A stretch of DNA of 64,000 nt from positions 25,251-89,250 of the forward strand of contig JAHECO010000014.1 of the NCBI GenBank assembly GCA_024641705.1, given 5' to 3'. Shown piece by piece: positions 9,612 to 19,022 of the stretch; within the stretch, counting starts at the first letter, position 1; every line of letters starts with the position of its first letter. A program made the translations under genes and the position numbers. This DNA comes from Candidatus Kryptoniota bacterium. GTDB taxonomy: Bacteria; Bacteroidota; Ignavibacteria; Kryptoniales; JAKASW01. The notes beneath the pieces were generated by a model that saw only the letters and a list, made by a program, of their open reading frames with translations, made no database searches and had not been told where the DNA came from.

Positions 9612-9756
9612 TTTTGTGTATAATGTAGATGGCAGCTGTTGCGCTTTTCATCTGACCCGGATCTTGCTGCCTGATCGTCCATAGTCAGGACGTGTGAGCC
9701 GCGAGAAGAGATTCCGGGAGTCTTAAAGAGTCGGCGAAGAGAACGGCCGCGCTCAG

Positions 9757-9786
9757 TTAGCATTTTCGTAACCTATCGTTTATATT
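9757..9786 (+). promoter_or_regulatory. Probable promoter for serine palmitoyltransferase gene
   Basis: TTAGCA (9757-9762) and TATATT (9781-9786) are 18 bases apart. The -10 box lies only ten bases before the ATG at 9797 and no Shine-Dalgarno sequence is present, so the transcript would have a leader of only a few bases. Confidence 0.45.
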
Positions 9787-9796
9787 AAAAAAACCT

Positions 9797-11032
9797 ATGG
9801 AAACAGTTTCCACATCCACCAACAGGAGGCAGACTCGATTGGATCTATTCCAAAAATGCTATGATTATACACTTGCAGACGAGGTAAAGAAGCAGGGCCT
9901 GTATCCCTATTCACATCCGTTCCAGGAAAACGAAGGACCGGTCGTGACCATAAACGGCAGGAAGGTCATAATGGCCGGTTCGAACAATTACCTCGGTCTG
10001 ACCACACATCCAAGAGTTCAGAAGGCGGCTAAGGCAGCCATCGAGAAGTATGGCACCGGCTGTTCCGGTTCGCGTTACCTCACGGGTACTGTCGACCTGC
10101 ATGTCGAACTTGAAGAGCGACTTGCCAAGTTTATGGGCAAGGAAGCTTGTCTGACATATTCGACAGGTTTCCAAACAGCGTTGGGAGTTATATCGACGCT
10201 CGTAGGCCATGGTGAGTACGTCATATCTGATCGGGATAATCATGCCTGCATTGTTCTCGGGACACTGATTTCAAAAGGCCAGACGGCAGACCTTGTTCGG
10301 TACAAACACAACGACATGAAGAATCTCGAGGCAGTGGTCTCCAAGCTCCCGGTTGAAGCCCCCAAACTCATCGTTTCCGACGGAGTTTTCTCGACCTCGG
10401 GCGACATACTGAATTTGCCTGGAATGGTTGAGGTGGCGAAGAAGTACAACGCGCGGGTTATGATCGACGACGCGCATGCGGTCGGCGTTATCGGAGAAGG
10501 AGGGCGCGGGACGGCAAGTCATTTCGGTCTCCAGAAGGAAGTGGACCTGGTGATGGGGACATTTTCGAAGACCTTCGCGTCGCTCGGTGGGTTCGTCGTC
10601 GGCGACAGGTCCGTCATAAACTATCTGCGTCATAATTCTCCTGCTTATATATTCAGCGCGAGCCCGACACCTTCATCAGTGGCCGCCGCGATCGAAGCGC
10701 TTAAGATTCTCGAAGAGGAACCGCAACGCGTCGACAGGCTTATTGAGAACGCTGAGCGCGTGAGGAAGGGGCTGAAGAATCTGGGCTTCGATGTGCATGA
10801 GAACAGGACCGCGATCGTGCCGGTCATAATCGGTGACACGATGAAGACACTCCTCTTCTGGAAGAAACTGTTCGAAGCGGGCGTCTATGCGAACGCGTTC
10901 GTTAGGCCGGGTGTTCCTCCGGGAAGAGAGATGCTGAGAACCAGCTACATGGCTACCCATGAGCCCGAGCAGCTGGACAAGATCGTCGAGTTATTCGGAG
11001 TTATCGGGAAGGAACTCGGAGTCATCGCTTGA
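9797..11032 (+). CDS. spt: Serine palmitoyltransferase (alpha-oxoamine synthase)
   Basis: A 411-residue fold-type I PLP enzyme of the alpha-oxoamine synthase family. It would condense serine with a fatty acyl-CoA or acyl-ACP to 3-ketosphinganine, the first step of sphingolipid synthesis. The PLP lysine is K258 in [12 protein letters not shown]; the aspartate that pairs with the pyridine nitrogen is in DDAHAVGV. The stretches [24 protein letters not shown] and SASPTPSS match Bacteroides Spt as I remember it more closely than KBL or AONS, but related 2-amino-3-ketobutyrate ligase cannot be fully excluded. It is followed by a large GNAT protein in the same direction, which supports the lipid assignment. 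Confidence 0.78.
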   Translation: METVSTSTNRRQTRLDLFQKCYDYTLADEVKKQGLYPYSHPFQENEGPVVTINGRKVIMAGSNNYLGLTTHPRVQKAAKAAIEKYGTGCSGSRYLTGTVDLHVELEERLAKFMGKEACLTYSTGFQTALGVISTLVGHGEYVISDRDNHACIVLGTLISKGQTADLVRYKHNDMKNLEAVVSKLPVEAPKLIVSDGVFSTSGDILNLPGMVEVAKKYNARVMIDDAHAVGVIGEGGRGTASHFGLQKEVDLVMGTFSKTFASLGGFVVGDRSVINYLRHNSPAYIFSASPTPSSVAAAIEALKILEEEPQRVDRLIENAERVRKGLKNLGFDVHENRTAIVPVIIGDTMKTLLFWKKLFEAGVYANAFVRPGVPPGREMLRTSYMATHEPEQLDKIVELFGVIGKELGVIA

Positions 11033-11090
11033 TCCCGGGCCCCTTTTCCTACCATACATTCAGACGTGGAGCACAAAGCAAAGGGAAACA

Positions 11091-12209
11091 ATGAGCGCAA
11101 TCAGTATTGAGCCCGTTCGCACCAAGAAGGACCTGATGTCCTTCATAAAATTTCCTTGGAAAATTTATGATGGCGATCCACACTGGGTCCCACCGTTGTT
11201 GATGGACCGCAAGAAATTGCTTGATACGAAGAAGAACCCGTTCTATCTCCACTCGGAAATCGAGATGTTTCTCGCTAAGAAAGACGGGGAGGTCGTCGGA
11301 AGGAATGCGGCGATTATCAATCGCAATCACAATGAGTTCCAGGAGGAAGAGATCGGCTTCTTCGGGTTCTTCGAGTCGGTAAACGACCAGAGTGTTGCCA
11401 ACGCTCTCTTCGACGCCTCGAAGGATTGGATCAAAAAGAAAGGGTTCTCAGCCATGCGCGGGCCGATGAACCCTTCCACGAATGATGAGGTCGGACTTCT
11501 CGTGGACGGGTTCGACAGCAGCCCGCTCATCCTCATGACTTACAACCCGAAATACTACCTCGACCTTTTTGAAGGCTACGGTCTAAGGAAAGAGAAGGAC
11601 CTCTACGCTTATCATGTAAACAAGGACAAGGTGTTCACCGATAAGCTCGAGCGCGTGACAAGAATGATTACCCACAAAGAGGGCCTTACTTTCAGAAGTA
11701 TCGACATGAAGCATCTTAGCGAGGAAATCAAGAAGGTCAAGACAGTATACAACGATGCCTGGAGCAAGAACTGGGGCTTCGTGCCGATGACCGACGAAGA
11801 ATTCGATTTCCTCGCGGAGGACCTCAAGCAAGTAGTGGAGCCGGACCTCGCAATCTTTGCCGAAGTGAACGGCAAGCCTGTGGGCTTTGCGCTGTCGCTG
11901 CCGGACATTAATGTTGCGCTGAAGTACAATAAGAAGGGTCATCTGCTCCCGGGCGTTTACCATCTTCTTACGAAGAAGAAGAGGATCCACTGGGTGCGCA
12001 TAATGGTCCTCGGCGTGATTCACAGCTATCAGCAGACCGGGATTGCGGCGGTGTTGTTCTATGAGACAGCGAAACGCGCCGTGAAGCTTGGGTATTATGA
12101 CGGGGAGGCTTCCTGGGTGCTTGAAGACAACCTGATGATGAACAGGAGTGCCGATCTGCTTAACGCGACAAAGTACAAGACATACAGAGTTTACAAGAAA
12201 GATTTCTAA
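11091..12209 (+). CDS. Large GNAT-fold acyltransferase, candidate bacterial ceramide synthase
   Basis: A 372-residue protein with a conserved N-terminal block (FIKFPWKIYDGDPHWVPPL) and a C-terminal GNAT-like domain (RIMVLGVIHSYQQTGIAAVLFYE resembles the acyl-CoA pyrophosphate loop). ATG 11091 has AAGGGA upstream; a longer frame from 10959 overlaps spt and is rejected. Large GNAT proteins of this kind have been identified as N-acyltransferases that make bacterial dihydroceramide. Position 58 bases after spt suggests it acylates the long-chain base made by Spt. Membership in that experimentally studied family is inference from motifs and position, not a database result. Confidence 0.6.
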   Translation: MSAISIEPVRTKKDLMSFIKFPWKIYDGDPHWVPPLLMDRKKLLDTKKNPFYLHSEIEMFLAKKDGEVVGRNAAIINRNHNEFQEEEIGFFGFFESVNDQSVANALFDASKDWIKKKGFSAMRGPMNPSTNDEVGLLVDGFDSSPLILMTYNPKYYLDLFEGYGLRKEKDLYAYHVNKDKVFTDKLERVTRMITHKEGLTFRSIDMKHLSEEIKKVKTVYNDAWSKNWGFVPMTDEEFDFLAEDLKQVVEPDLAIFAEVNGKPVGFALSLPDINVALKYNKKGHLLPGVYHLLTKKKRIHWVRIMVLGVIHSYQQTGIAAVLFYETAKRAVKLGYYDGEASWVLEDNLMMNRSADLLNATKYKTYRVYKKDF

Positions 12210-12225
12210 CGGAGGTTCCTGAATA

Positions 12226-13149
12226 ATGGCAGTCAAGAAAGTCGAAAAGATATGGATGAACGGAAAACTTGTCGATTGGGATGATGCCAAGATACATGTT
12301 CTGTCTCATGTTGTACACTACGGCTCGAGTTGGTTCGAAGGGATACGCTGTTATGACACGGCAAGAGGTTCGGGAGTTTTCAGGCTGGATGAGCATTTGA
12401 AGAGGCTCGAGAACTCCGCCAAGATCTACCGCGCGGAGATCCCTTACTCCCGGGAGCAAATAAAGGAGGCGGTGCTCGACACGATCCGTGCGAACAAGAT
12501 GAAGGCGTGCTACATCCGCCCGATAGCGTTCAGAGGATACGGCGACGTCGGCGTCAACCCGGCACATAATCCCGTGGATTTGACCGTCGCGGTCTGGGAC
12601 TGGGGCCAGTACCTCGGCAGCAGCGCGGTTAACGACGGGATCGATGTTTGTGTCTCGAGCTGGAGGCGACCGCTCCCCGACACTTTCCCGACCATGGCGA
12701 AGACAGGCGGGAACTACATGAATTCTCAACTCATCAAGCTCGAGGCGATAGCAAACGGTTATACGGAAGGCATCGCTCTCGATGCCAGCGGGTACATCAG
12801 CGAAGGAAGCGGGGAGAATATATTTGTGGCTCATGACGGCGTTCTTTTCACGACGCCCCTTCGTTCGGCTATTTTGCCCGGCATTACCAGGCTTAGCATC
12901 ATGGATCTTGCCAGGGATGCGGGGTTCGAAGTGCGCGAAGAGGTGATGCTGCGCGAGATACTCTACCTCGCCGACGAGGTGTTTTTCGTCGGTACTGCCG
13001 CAGAGATCACCCCGATCCGCTCTGTCGATAAGATAAAAGTGGGGGACGGTAAACCCGGCCCCATAACTCGCGAGATGCAGAAAAGGTTCTTCAAAGTCGT
13101 GAAGGATGGAGAAGACAAGCACGATTGGCTGACGTTCGTCTATGACTAA
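12226..13149 (+). CDS. ilvE: Branched-chain amino acid aminotransferase
   Basis: A 307-residue class IV PLP aminotransferase that interconverts branched-chain amino acids and their 2-oxo acids with glutamate. The Schiff-base lysine is K159 in TMAKTGGNYMNS. Family motifs VHYGSSWFEGIRCY, YIRPIAFRG, SEGSGENIFV and LPGITR are in order, and EVFFVGTAAEITP closes the active site. The start has GGAGG ten bases upstream. Branched-chain oxo acids are the precursors of iso-fatty acids, so sitting beside spt it might feed branched sphingoid bases; that link is inference only. Confidence 0.92.
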   Translation: MAVKKVEKIWMNGKLVDWDDAKIHVLSHVVHYGSSWFEGIRCYDTARGSGVFRLDEHLKRLENSAKIYRAEIPYSREQIKEAVLDTIRANKMKACYIRPIAFRGYGDVGVNPAHNPVDLTVAVWDWGQYLGSSAVNDGIDVCVSSWRRPLPDTFPTMAKTGGNYMNSQLIKLEAIANGYTEGIALDASGYISEGSGENIFVAHDGVLFTTPLRSAILPGITRLSIMDLARDAGFEVREEVMLREILYLADEVFFVGTAAEITPIRSVDKIKVGDGKPGPITREMQKRFFKVVKDGEDKHDWLTFVYD

Positions 13150-13160
13150 TTCCGCGAGCA

Positions 13161-13736
13161 ATGACAGAAGAAATACCGTCACAGAACAGCATCTGGCATA
13201 ATTTCTTCAGAAAGCGTTCTGAAGAAACCGGCTCTCTCGAAGCGCTGCTGTCGAAGGTGCCCATCTTTTCGCAGCTGAGTGAGAGGGAGGTGCGCCGTGT
13301 TGCCTCGATAGTCCACAAAAGGGAATACTCGGCAGGAGAGTTCGTCTTCAAGCAGGGGGACCCCGGGCTCGGCATGTATGTCGTTGAAGCAGGCCGCGTA
13401 GGAATCGTCCTGACTGAACCGGACGAAGAGGAGAAGGAACTTGCGACGCTGAGTTCCGGCGATTTCTTCGGCGAACTTTCACTCCTCGACCAGTCCCCGC
13501 GCAGCGCCTCCGCATTAGCAAGGACCCATTCGACGATTATCGGTTTCTTCAGGCCCGACCTGATAGACTTGCTGAACCGCTCCCCGAAATCGGGCACGAA
13601 AATCCTGTTCAAACTTGGCGAGGTCATCGGCACCCGACTGCGTATCACCAATGAACAGCTGGGACAAGTCAGCGCCGAGTTGGATAGCAGACTGAACAAC
13701 AAAGGGGGAAGACGCAATGCCAACCGTCAACCTTAA
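13161..13736 (+). CDS. Stand-alone cyclic nucleotide-binding domain protein
   Basis: A 191-residue protein with one cNMP-binding beta-roll (about residues 28-145). The phosphate-binding cassette reads GDFFGELSLLDQSPRSASALA with Glu, Arg and Ser in the expected places. After it comes a helical tail (about 146-191) rich in charged residues, but no helix-turn-helix, so it is not a Crp-type DNA binder. Similar proteins act as regulatory subunits or membrane-complex sensors. It starts eleven bases after ilvE and its last 20 bases overlap the universal stress protein gene, so the two are probably translated together. Confidence 0.75.
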   Translation: MTEEIPSQNSIWHNFFRKRSEETGSLEALLSKVPIFSQLSEREVRRVASIVHKREYSAGEFVFKQGDPGLGMYVVEAGRVGIVLTEPDEEEKELATLSSGDFFGELSLLDQSPRSASALARTHSTIIGFFRPDLIDLLNRSPKSGTKILFKLGEVIGTRLRITNEQLGQVSAELDSRLNNKGGRRNANRQP

Positions 13737-14187
13737 GAAAATTCTGGTGCCTCAGGATTTTTCCGAATACTCTCTTCACGCCCTGAAGTACGCCGTCACT
13801 TTCGCAGAGTTCTTCAAAGCAGAGCTCCTTGTCCTTCATATCGTCGAACCAATCGTCTATCCCGCGGACTTCAGCTTCGGGCAGGTGAGCATACCGGCCA
13901 TGGAGGAAGAGATCCGCAAACACAGCGAGGAACAGCTGAGCGAACTTGTGGGGAAGGAAGTCCCTGCCGGCATCAAAGCCACACCGCTCATAAGAGTGGG
14001 GAAGCCTTTTATCGAGATAGTCGAGGTTGCCAAGGGGGAGAATGCGGACCTCATAGTGATCTCCTCACACGGACGCACCGGGATGGACCACGTACTTTTC
14101 GGCAGCACCGCGGACAAGGTTGTCAGGAAAGCACCCTGCCCTGTGCTTACGGTGCGACCGCACGAACACGAATTTGTGGTACCCTAG
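13717..14187 (+). CDS. Universal stress protein, UspA family
   Basis: A 156-residue single Usp domain. The N-terminal strand KKILVPQDFSEYS carries the usual acidic residue of the ATP site, and the ATP-binding signature GRTGMDHVLFGSTADKVVRKA fits G-x2-G-x9-G-S/T, so this is an ATP-binding Usp. GGGGGAAG lies just before the ATG. It overlaps the preceding cNMP-domain gene by 20 bases; the pairing of a cNMP sensor with a Usp suggests a stress or energy-state response. Confidence 0.88.
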   Translation: MPTVNLKKILVPQDFSEYSLHALKYAVTFAEFFKAELLVLHIVEPIVYPADFSFGQVSIPAMEEEIRKHSEEQLSELVGKEVPAGIKATPLIRVGKPFIEIVEVAKGENADLIVISSHGRTGMDHVLFGSTADKVVRKAPCPVLTVRPHEHEFVVP

Positions 14188-14342
14188 AGGGGAAGACTTA
14201 CTTCCTTACGTGCGATGTCGTTGGAAACGTGGGAGGCGGGGGAATGCTGTGAGGTGTCCGATCCCGATGTCCTATCGCCTCATCTGCTTATCTTGAAAAG
14301 TGTGGGACGACCTAAAGCCGCGGGTGTTGCCGGCGCAAACTT

Positions 14343-15656
14343 CTAAAGGCCGTACTTCTTGCGTTTTCTCCACAACGTGGCGGGGTCGATGCCGAGGACG
14401 TGCGACGCCTCCTCCACGGACGGCGTTTCCCTGATAACCCTCGAGATGTATTCCTTCTCAAGCTCTTCGAGTGAAACCAGCCGCTTGCTTTCTTGTCCCC
14501 GGATTTCCTCGGGGAGATGGTGGACTTCGATCTTCCTTCCGTGAGCCAGCAGCACGCAGCGCTCGATAACGTTTTCCAGCTGGCGAACGTTACCCGGCCA
14601 GCGGTAGTTGGCAAGGAGGCCGAAAGCATCGGGGTCGATCTCCGGTACGCTGTCTGCGCCGAATTTGCCCACGAAGTGTTTGATCAGAAGCGGCACGTCG
14701 TCCGGTCTGTCTCGGAGCGGAGGAAGCTTTATGGTCACACCGTTAACCCGGTAGTAAAGGTCGTCGCGAAAGGTCCCTGCCGTGAGCACCTCCCTTAGGT
14801 CGCGGTTCGTCGCAGCGATGAACCTGACATCGACCTTGAGTGTCTGGGAATCGCCGACTCGCTCGAACTCACGGCTCTGCAGGAAGCGGAGAAGTTTCGC
14901 CTGCGTCGTGGTCGGTATCTCGGTGATCTCGTCGAGGAACACCGTTCCCCCGTCAGCCATTTCGAAGCGTCCCTGCCTGTCCCGCACCGCACCCGTGAAA
15001 GCCCCTTTCACATGTCCAAACAGCTCGCTCTCCAGCAGGCTCTCCGACAGCGCGGCACAGTTCACGGTCATGAACGGGCCGGAGCCCCTGGAGCTCGAGT
15101 TATGAATGAACTTTGCAAGGAGCTCCTTGCCGGTCCCGCTTTCACCTTCGATGAGAACGCTGATGTTCGTATCGGCGACCTCTCTCGCGAGATTGATGAG
15201 CGAGAGTAGTTGCGGGTTTGTCGTTACAATATCCTCCGCTGCTTGGTACTTGTGGAGCTCCTGCCTGAGATCCTTTAACTGTTTCTGCAAGAGAAAATGA
15301 TCGTAGACCTTCTGCGCGAAATGCTGGAGCTCCTGGAAATCGAAAGGCTTCTGGAGGTAATCGTAGGCGCCCTGCTTGATGGCCTGGACGGCAGTGTCCA
15401 CGGATCCGTGCGCGGTGACGATCACCACGATTGTGTCCGGAGAGTATCTCTTTACTTCTTCCAGGAGTTTCAGCCCGTCTATCGGGTACATCTTCAGGTC
15501 GAAGAATGCGATGTCGAATTGTTTTTTGGAGGCCAGCTTCAAAGCCTCCTCCGGTTTCGAAGTGGCAGTCACCTCCAGACCGATCGATTCGAGACAAATG
15601 GTCATGGTCCGGAGGATATTCTGTTCGTCGTCGACGAGGAGAACGGTTGCCTTCAT
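14343..15656 (-). CDS. NtrC-family sigma54-dependent response regulator
   Basis: A 437-residue three-domain activator. The receiver (1-120) has D9, D10, phosphoacceptor D53 and K103. The AAA+ domain has the Walker A loop GESGTGKE, the sigma54-contact loop GAFTGA and Walker [10 protein letters not shown]; arginine finger regions are typical. The C-terminus is a short Fis-type helix-turn-helix ending in [11 protein letters not shown]. It is the partner of the sensor kinase just upstream on the same strand, with an ATGA overlap. Targets should have a -24/-12 promoter. It lies next to the cytochrome cluster, which makes that cluster a reasonable but unproven target. Confidence 0.92.
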   Translation of the reverse strand: MKATVLLVDDEQNILRTMTICLESIGLEVTATSKPEEALKLASKKQFDIAFFDLKMYPIDGLKLLEEVKRYSPDTIVVIVTAHGSVDTAVQAIKQGAYDYLQKPFDFQELQHFAQKVYDHFLLQKQLKDLRQELHKYQAAEDIVTTNPQLLSLINLAREVADTNISVLIEGESGTGKELLAKFIHNSSSRGSGPFMTVNCAALSESLLESELFGHVKGAFTGAVRDRQGRFEMADGGTVFLDEITEIPTTTQAKLLRFLQSREFERVGDSQTLKVDVRFIAATNRDLREVLTAGTFRDDLYYRVNGVTIKLPPLRDRPDDVPLLIKHFVGKFGADSVPEIDPDAFGLLANYRWPGNVRQLENVIERCVLLAHGRKIEVHHLPEEIRGQESKRLVSLEELEKEYISRVIRETPSVEEASHVLGIDPATLWRKRKKYGL

Positions 15657-17521
15657 GCCGAGATTTTTCTTTCGTGGGCCATGCGCTTTCTTACGGGTAT
15701 GGAAAATGTAAATACGCTTCCTGTGCCGACCCTACTGTCCACCCATATGCGTCCTCCGTACAGCTCGACAATTTCCTTGGAGATCGATAGTCCGAGCCCT
15801 ACGGATCCGGGAGAGGGGTTCGAAGAGTCGCGGAGCTGGACGAATTTGTCGAAAACCTTTTCAACCTCCTCCGGCTCTATGCCGCAGCCCGTATCCCGCA
15901 CGGCGACCAGGAGGTCTTCGTCGTTCATCGTTGCATCGACCGTCACGCTTCCGCCCGGGTCGGTGAACCGCAGGGCGTTCGTGACAAGGTTGGAGATGAC
16001 CCATGAAAGCTGCTGCAAGTCGGCGATGAACTCCGGTATGTTTTCGTCGGCGTTCAAGACCAGACGGACGTTCTTGTCGTTGAACTGCAACAGGACCGGC
16101 TGGACTGAGAAATCTATGAGGTGCTTTATATCTATCGTGTCCTCCCTCAGCTGGATCTTGCCGGATTCAAGACGGGAGAGCTCGAGGAGTTCGCGGACCA
16201 GCTTTGTCAGCCTTTCGGCGTCCTGCTTGCCCGCCACCAGAAGTTCATGCTGCCTCTTGTTGACGTGTCCGATGTGCTCGTCCTTGAGGATGTCCAGGGT
16301 CATGTTGATGGAGGTCAGCGGGGTGCGGAATTCGTGCGAGACACGCGCCATGAATTCCGATTTCATCTTGTCCAACTCCTTGAACTGGGTGACATCCTGC
16401 AGTATCAGAACGACGCCCGACACCCTGCCGGAGTTGTCTTTGGAGGCGTTCAACTTTATCCTGAAGTACCTATCCTCCTGATTGAAGCGGAGTTCGAAAT
16501 AAGGCGGGATGTTCAAGGTACTTTCGCCGTTGAGGCAGCGAGCCACGTACTTCGCGAGGTTGGCGTTCCTGACGACCTCCCGGAACTCCTGGCCCAGCGA
16601 AGCTTCCTCCGAGACGTCGAATATATTCTCCGCGAGCTGGTTCATAAGCACTATCCGCCCTTCGCGATCCATCACGATTATGGGATCGGATATCGTGCCG
16701 ACTATCGCCTCGGATTTCCGCTTTTCGTACAGGAGCCTCTCTATGTTTATCTCTTCATACTTCTTCAACCGTTCAGCCATCCGGTTGAACTCTCGAGCCA
16801 GCTCTCCTATTTCGTCGTTGGAGTTGATGTCGGCCCGCACATCCAGGTAACCCCTGCCTAGTTTCCTCACGGTATCGGTAAGTTTCTCGGCGGGATCCAG
16901 TATGTATTGCGAGAACTGCCAGCTCGCAACTATGCTGAGCACGATGGCCAGCAGGGCGGCCCCGAGGACTGCCACGGTCGCCTGGTTCGATATGTCGCTG
17001 GCCTTGGTATCCGTGGCAATCATGGCATTGTGGTTCATGTCAAGGAGCTGGAAGCACTCATCCTTGATCTGGTTGAACAATGGCAGGACGTTCTTGTAGT
17101 GGAAATCCTGCGCATAAGCATGACCATGTGAGGTGAGAACCGTGCGCAACGAGTCGGTTGCATCTGAATATTGGGCGTAGTATCTCTTGATATCGTCAAG
17201 GATGTCCATGCCTCTTTCCGACACGTTGGAATTCACCGCCTGCTGATACCAGACAAAGAAATCGCTGTGGTTGTCCTGGAACTGACGGTACCCCGTGTCG
17301 ACGTATCCGTTGAGCATGAGGAGCTGGGCACTGTTGTCCCTTTCGAGAGCCACCACCATGTTCTGCGCGGCGATGACGTTCTGGTAGTTTTGTTTGATCA
17401 TCCGCGTGATAGCCTGCGTCAGCTGGTTGAAATTGTAGATAGACCACACGCTGACGATCACGTTTATGATCACCAGGACGGTGAACCCCGCTGCAACTTT
17501 TGCTCTTAGCGTGCTGAACAT
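15653..17521 (-). CDS. Membrane sensor histidine kinase (HAMP-PAS-HisKA-HATPase)
   Basis: A 622-residue sensor kinase. A first membrane helix (about 7-27) and a second (about 185-205) flank a helical periplasmic domain of about 155 residues that looks like a four-helix-bundle sensor. Then follow a HAMP linker (about 208-260), a coiled-coil, a PAS domain (about 272-385; [13 protein letters not shown]), the phosphoacceptor helix with [12 protein letters not shown] (H at about 397) and a HATPase domain with N, G1 (DTGCGI) and G2 (GLGLSISK) boxes. It is translationally coupled to the NtrC-type regulator. The ligand is unknown. Confidence 0.9.
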   Translation of the reverse strand: MFSTLRAKVAAGFTVLVIINVIVSVWSIYNFNQLTQAITRMIKQNYQNVIAAQNMVVALERDNSAQLLMLNGYVDTGYRQFQDNHSDFFVWYQQAVNSNVSERGMDILDDIKRYYAQYSDATDSLRTVLTSHGHAYAQDFHYKNVLPLFNQIKDECFQLLDMNHNAMIATDTKASDISNQATVAVLGAALLAIVLSIVASWQFSQYILDPAEKLTDTVRKLGRGYLDVRADINSNDEIGELAREFNRMAERLKKYEEINIERLLYEKRKSEAIVGTISDPIIVMDREGRIVLMNQLAENIFDVSEEASLGQEFREVVRNANLAKYVARCLNGESTLNIPPYFELRFNQEDRYFRIKLNASKDNSGRVSGVVLILQDVTQFKELDKMKSEFMARVSHEFRTPLTSINMTLDILKDEHIGHVNKRQHELLVAGKQDAERLTKLVRELLELSRLESGKIQLREDTIDIKHLIDFSVQPVLLQFNDKNVRLVLNADENIPEFIADLQQLSWVISNLVTNALRFTDPGGSVTVDATMNDEDLLVAVRDTGCGIEPEEVEKVFDKFVQLRDSSNPSPGSVGLGLSISKEIVELYGGRIWVDSRVGTGSVFTFSIPVRKRMAHERKISA

Positions 17522-17547
17522 GGTTTCGGTTTGGTATTCTCTTCATA

Positions 17548-17575
17548 AGTTTACAAACTGACGAATAATTTGCAA
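17548..17575 (-). promoter_or_regulatory. Possible promoter of the sensor kinase-regulator operon
   Basis: On the minus strand TTGCAA (17575-17570) and TAAACT (17553-17548) are 16 bases apart and lie 26 bases upstream of the kinase ATG. Both boxes differ from consensus. Confidence 0.35.
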
Positions 17576-17769
17576 TGAACTGGGGAATCGAGTCGTAGGC
17601 GTCCTTAGATGCAATCCTTCCAGCTTGGAGCAGGCTTTCCGCTCGTTTGCGGTAATATTCCGCCCGGCATTTAAGGTAAAATGACGCAGGGAACGCGGCT
17701 CTGCGGGGCATGGGTCCGCAATATCCCGCAGTGCTTGCAGTTTTGAGGGCTTTCAGATATCTGTGTCCC

Positions 17770-17783
17770 GGCACGCAGGTTGA
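17770..17783 (+). promoter_or_regulatory. Weak candidate sigma54 (-24/-12) promoter
   Basis: GGCACG, four bases, then TTGA fits the sigma54 pattern GGCACG-N4-TTGC except for the last base. It precedes the degenerate-receiver gene and faces away from the NtrC-type regulator operon. The predicted start would be within a few bases of the ATG, which weakens the case. Confidence 0.25.
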
Positions 17784-17798
17784 TAAAAGTAGGGCGAA

Positions 17799-18173
17799 AT
17801 GAGAGAACCCGATAACGGCCTCGTCCTCGGAATCATGACCGACGAAGATGCAATGTTCGAATTGCTCGGCAAGTTCCTCGGCAAAGAAGGGTACGAGACA
17901 AGAAGGGTGTCCTTGGAAGCTTCGGAGACCGAAGACCTCGCTCTAGTCATACTTGCCGCTACGAGAGATCCGGGTCGATCGAGAAGCTGGTTTGAAAATC
18001 TGAAGAAGACGAGATCTGCAGTTCTGATTGTGCGGTGTTGCGACGAGGATTATTCGGACGCTGATGGAAGTGCCGTGATATTGAAAGAGCGTCCGCTCAA
18101 CCTCAAGCAGTTGAGCGAGACTATAAGACTGACCCTCGAGAAACGGGGAAGTCTTGCCTCCTCCATCAGGTGA
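17799..18173 (+). CDS. Small protein with degenerate response-regulator receiver fold
   Basis: A 124-residue cytoplasmic protein that I read as a pseudo-receiver. Alternating beta/alpha pattern: LVLGIMTDEDAMFELLGKFL resembles the first strand and acidic pair; DLALVILAAT is the third strand but lacks the phosphoacceptor aspartate at its end; AVLIVRCC is the fourth strand; VILKERPLNLKQL carries the conserved Lys-x-x-Pro after strand five. So it likely cannot be phosphorylated and may compete or scaffold. It is divergent from the sensor kinase operon. Start ATG has AGGG upstream. The fold call rests on pattern only. Confidence 0.5.
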   Translation: MREPDNGLVLGIMTDEDAMFELLGKFLGKEGYETRRVSLEASETEDLALVILAATRDPGRSRSWFENLKKTRSAVLIVRCCDEDYSDADGSAVILKERPLNLKQLSETIRLTLEKRGSLASSIR

Positions 18174-18193
18174 CGGATGAAGTAGAGACCTTC

Positions 18194-18323
18194 GAGGCTG
18201 CCCAGAAAGTCTTGTCTGTCATGCTGAACGAAGTGAAGCATCCATTTTTCAGAACGAATAAGTGGATTCTTCAGTCGCTCCGCTCCTTCAGAATGACATT
18301 TTCCTTGTTTTGGGACAACCTCG
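18194..18323 (+). repeat. 130-bp dispersed REP/MITE-like element, copy A
   Basis: This 130-bp block is the reverse complement of 34995-35124 with a single difference (129/130). The ends are imperfect inverted repeats (GAGGCTGCCC against GAGGTTGTCCC). Inside are two diverging units of a short palindromic motif, GTCATGCTGAA...GCATCC at about 18217 and GGATTCTTCAG...TCAGAATGAC at 18264-18297. Short ORFs inside it are artefacts. The rest of the 18174-18713 gap shows only a terminator-like hairpin. Confidence 0.85.
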
Positions 18324-18505
18324 AGTACTACAAATGATCCTTTGACCGGAACAATCAAAACCGTCTTCATGAGTTTGCCAAATGGCAAAAGGGTTTTGGG
18401 CTGCTGATTTATCTAAATGCTACTCGCTCAGGGGAAGGCACTGCCATATCTCGGCGGCCCAAAAAAATCTTAGTAGTTAAGAACGATCTCTTCTTTCCTC
18501 CTCCT

Positions 18506-18552
18506 GCTGCTGCCAGGTGACCTTCACGGAAACCTGGCGGCAGCCTCTTTTT
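18506..18552 (+). terminator. Rho-independent terminator-like hairpin
   Basis: Arms GCTGCTGCCAGGT (18506-18518) and ACCTGGCGGCAGC (18532-18544) pair over 13 bases with one G-T, followed by a short T run. It stands between the pseudo-receiver gene and the cytochrome cluster and would isolate the latter. Confidence 0.55.
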
Positions 18553-18713
18553 AAGGGGTGTGGAAACTTTGCTCACAATGTGCCATAAAACCACACGAAT
18601 GGACACAAACGCCCACAATAAGTTCTTGGTCGCTGCAATTTCACATAATTTGGGCTGATTTTGCCGACGAATCCACCCGAAGGCGGCACAGTCCTTGAAC
18701 ATAACCTTACAAA

Positions 18714-19022
18714 ATGAAATCTGAAGACCTTTCCAAGTTCGACAAGCTTGTCGTGAAGAAGTTGCGTGAACTTCTTATCACGCGGCACAAGGTTGTAGTC
18801 GATGAAAGCAAGCAACAGGTGCTTGAGGCGGCATCGAAGTTCGACAGCCCGGATCTCAACGAGCTTGTGTTTGCCCTGCGCCGCATTGAGAAGGGCATCT
18901 ACGGCCAATGCGTGATCTGCAGACACGATATTCCGGCGGACGTACTCGAGGCTAACCTGACCGCGAGACTCTGTCCGTCGTGTCAGACCGCGATGCACGA
19001 AAAGAGTGACACTTCCAGATGA
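18714..19022 (+). CDS. DksA/TraR-type C4 zinc-finger protein
   Basis: A 102-residue protein with an N-terminal helical hairpin-like part and a C-terminal zinc finger: CVIC, then seventeen residues later CPSC, with the family-like GIYGQCVICRHDIP and RLCPSCQ segments. DksA/TraR proteins bind RNA polymerase through its secondary channel and modulate ppGpp-dependent promoters. The coiled-coil tip acidic residues of DksA (DxxDxA) are not seen, so action on polymerase is uncertain. Its end overlaps the start of the 19-haem cytochrome gene by ATGA, so it is the first gene of that operon. A second relative lies at 26414-26782. Confidence 0.8.
   Translation: MKSEDLSKFDKLVVKKLRELLITRHKVVVDESKQQVLEAASKFDSPDLNELVFALRRIEKGIYGQCVICRHDIPADVLEANLTARLCPSCQTAMHEKSDTSR

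Noticed and set aside
12160..13182. 340-codon minus-strand frame opposite ilvE
   Set aside because: It covers ilvE, whose coding sense is certain; no family features.
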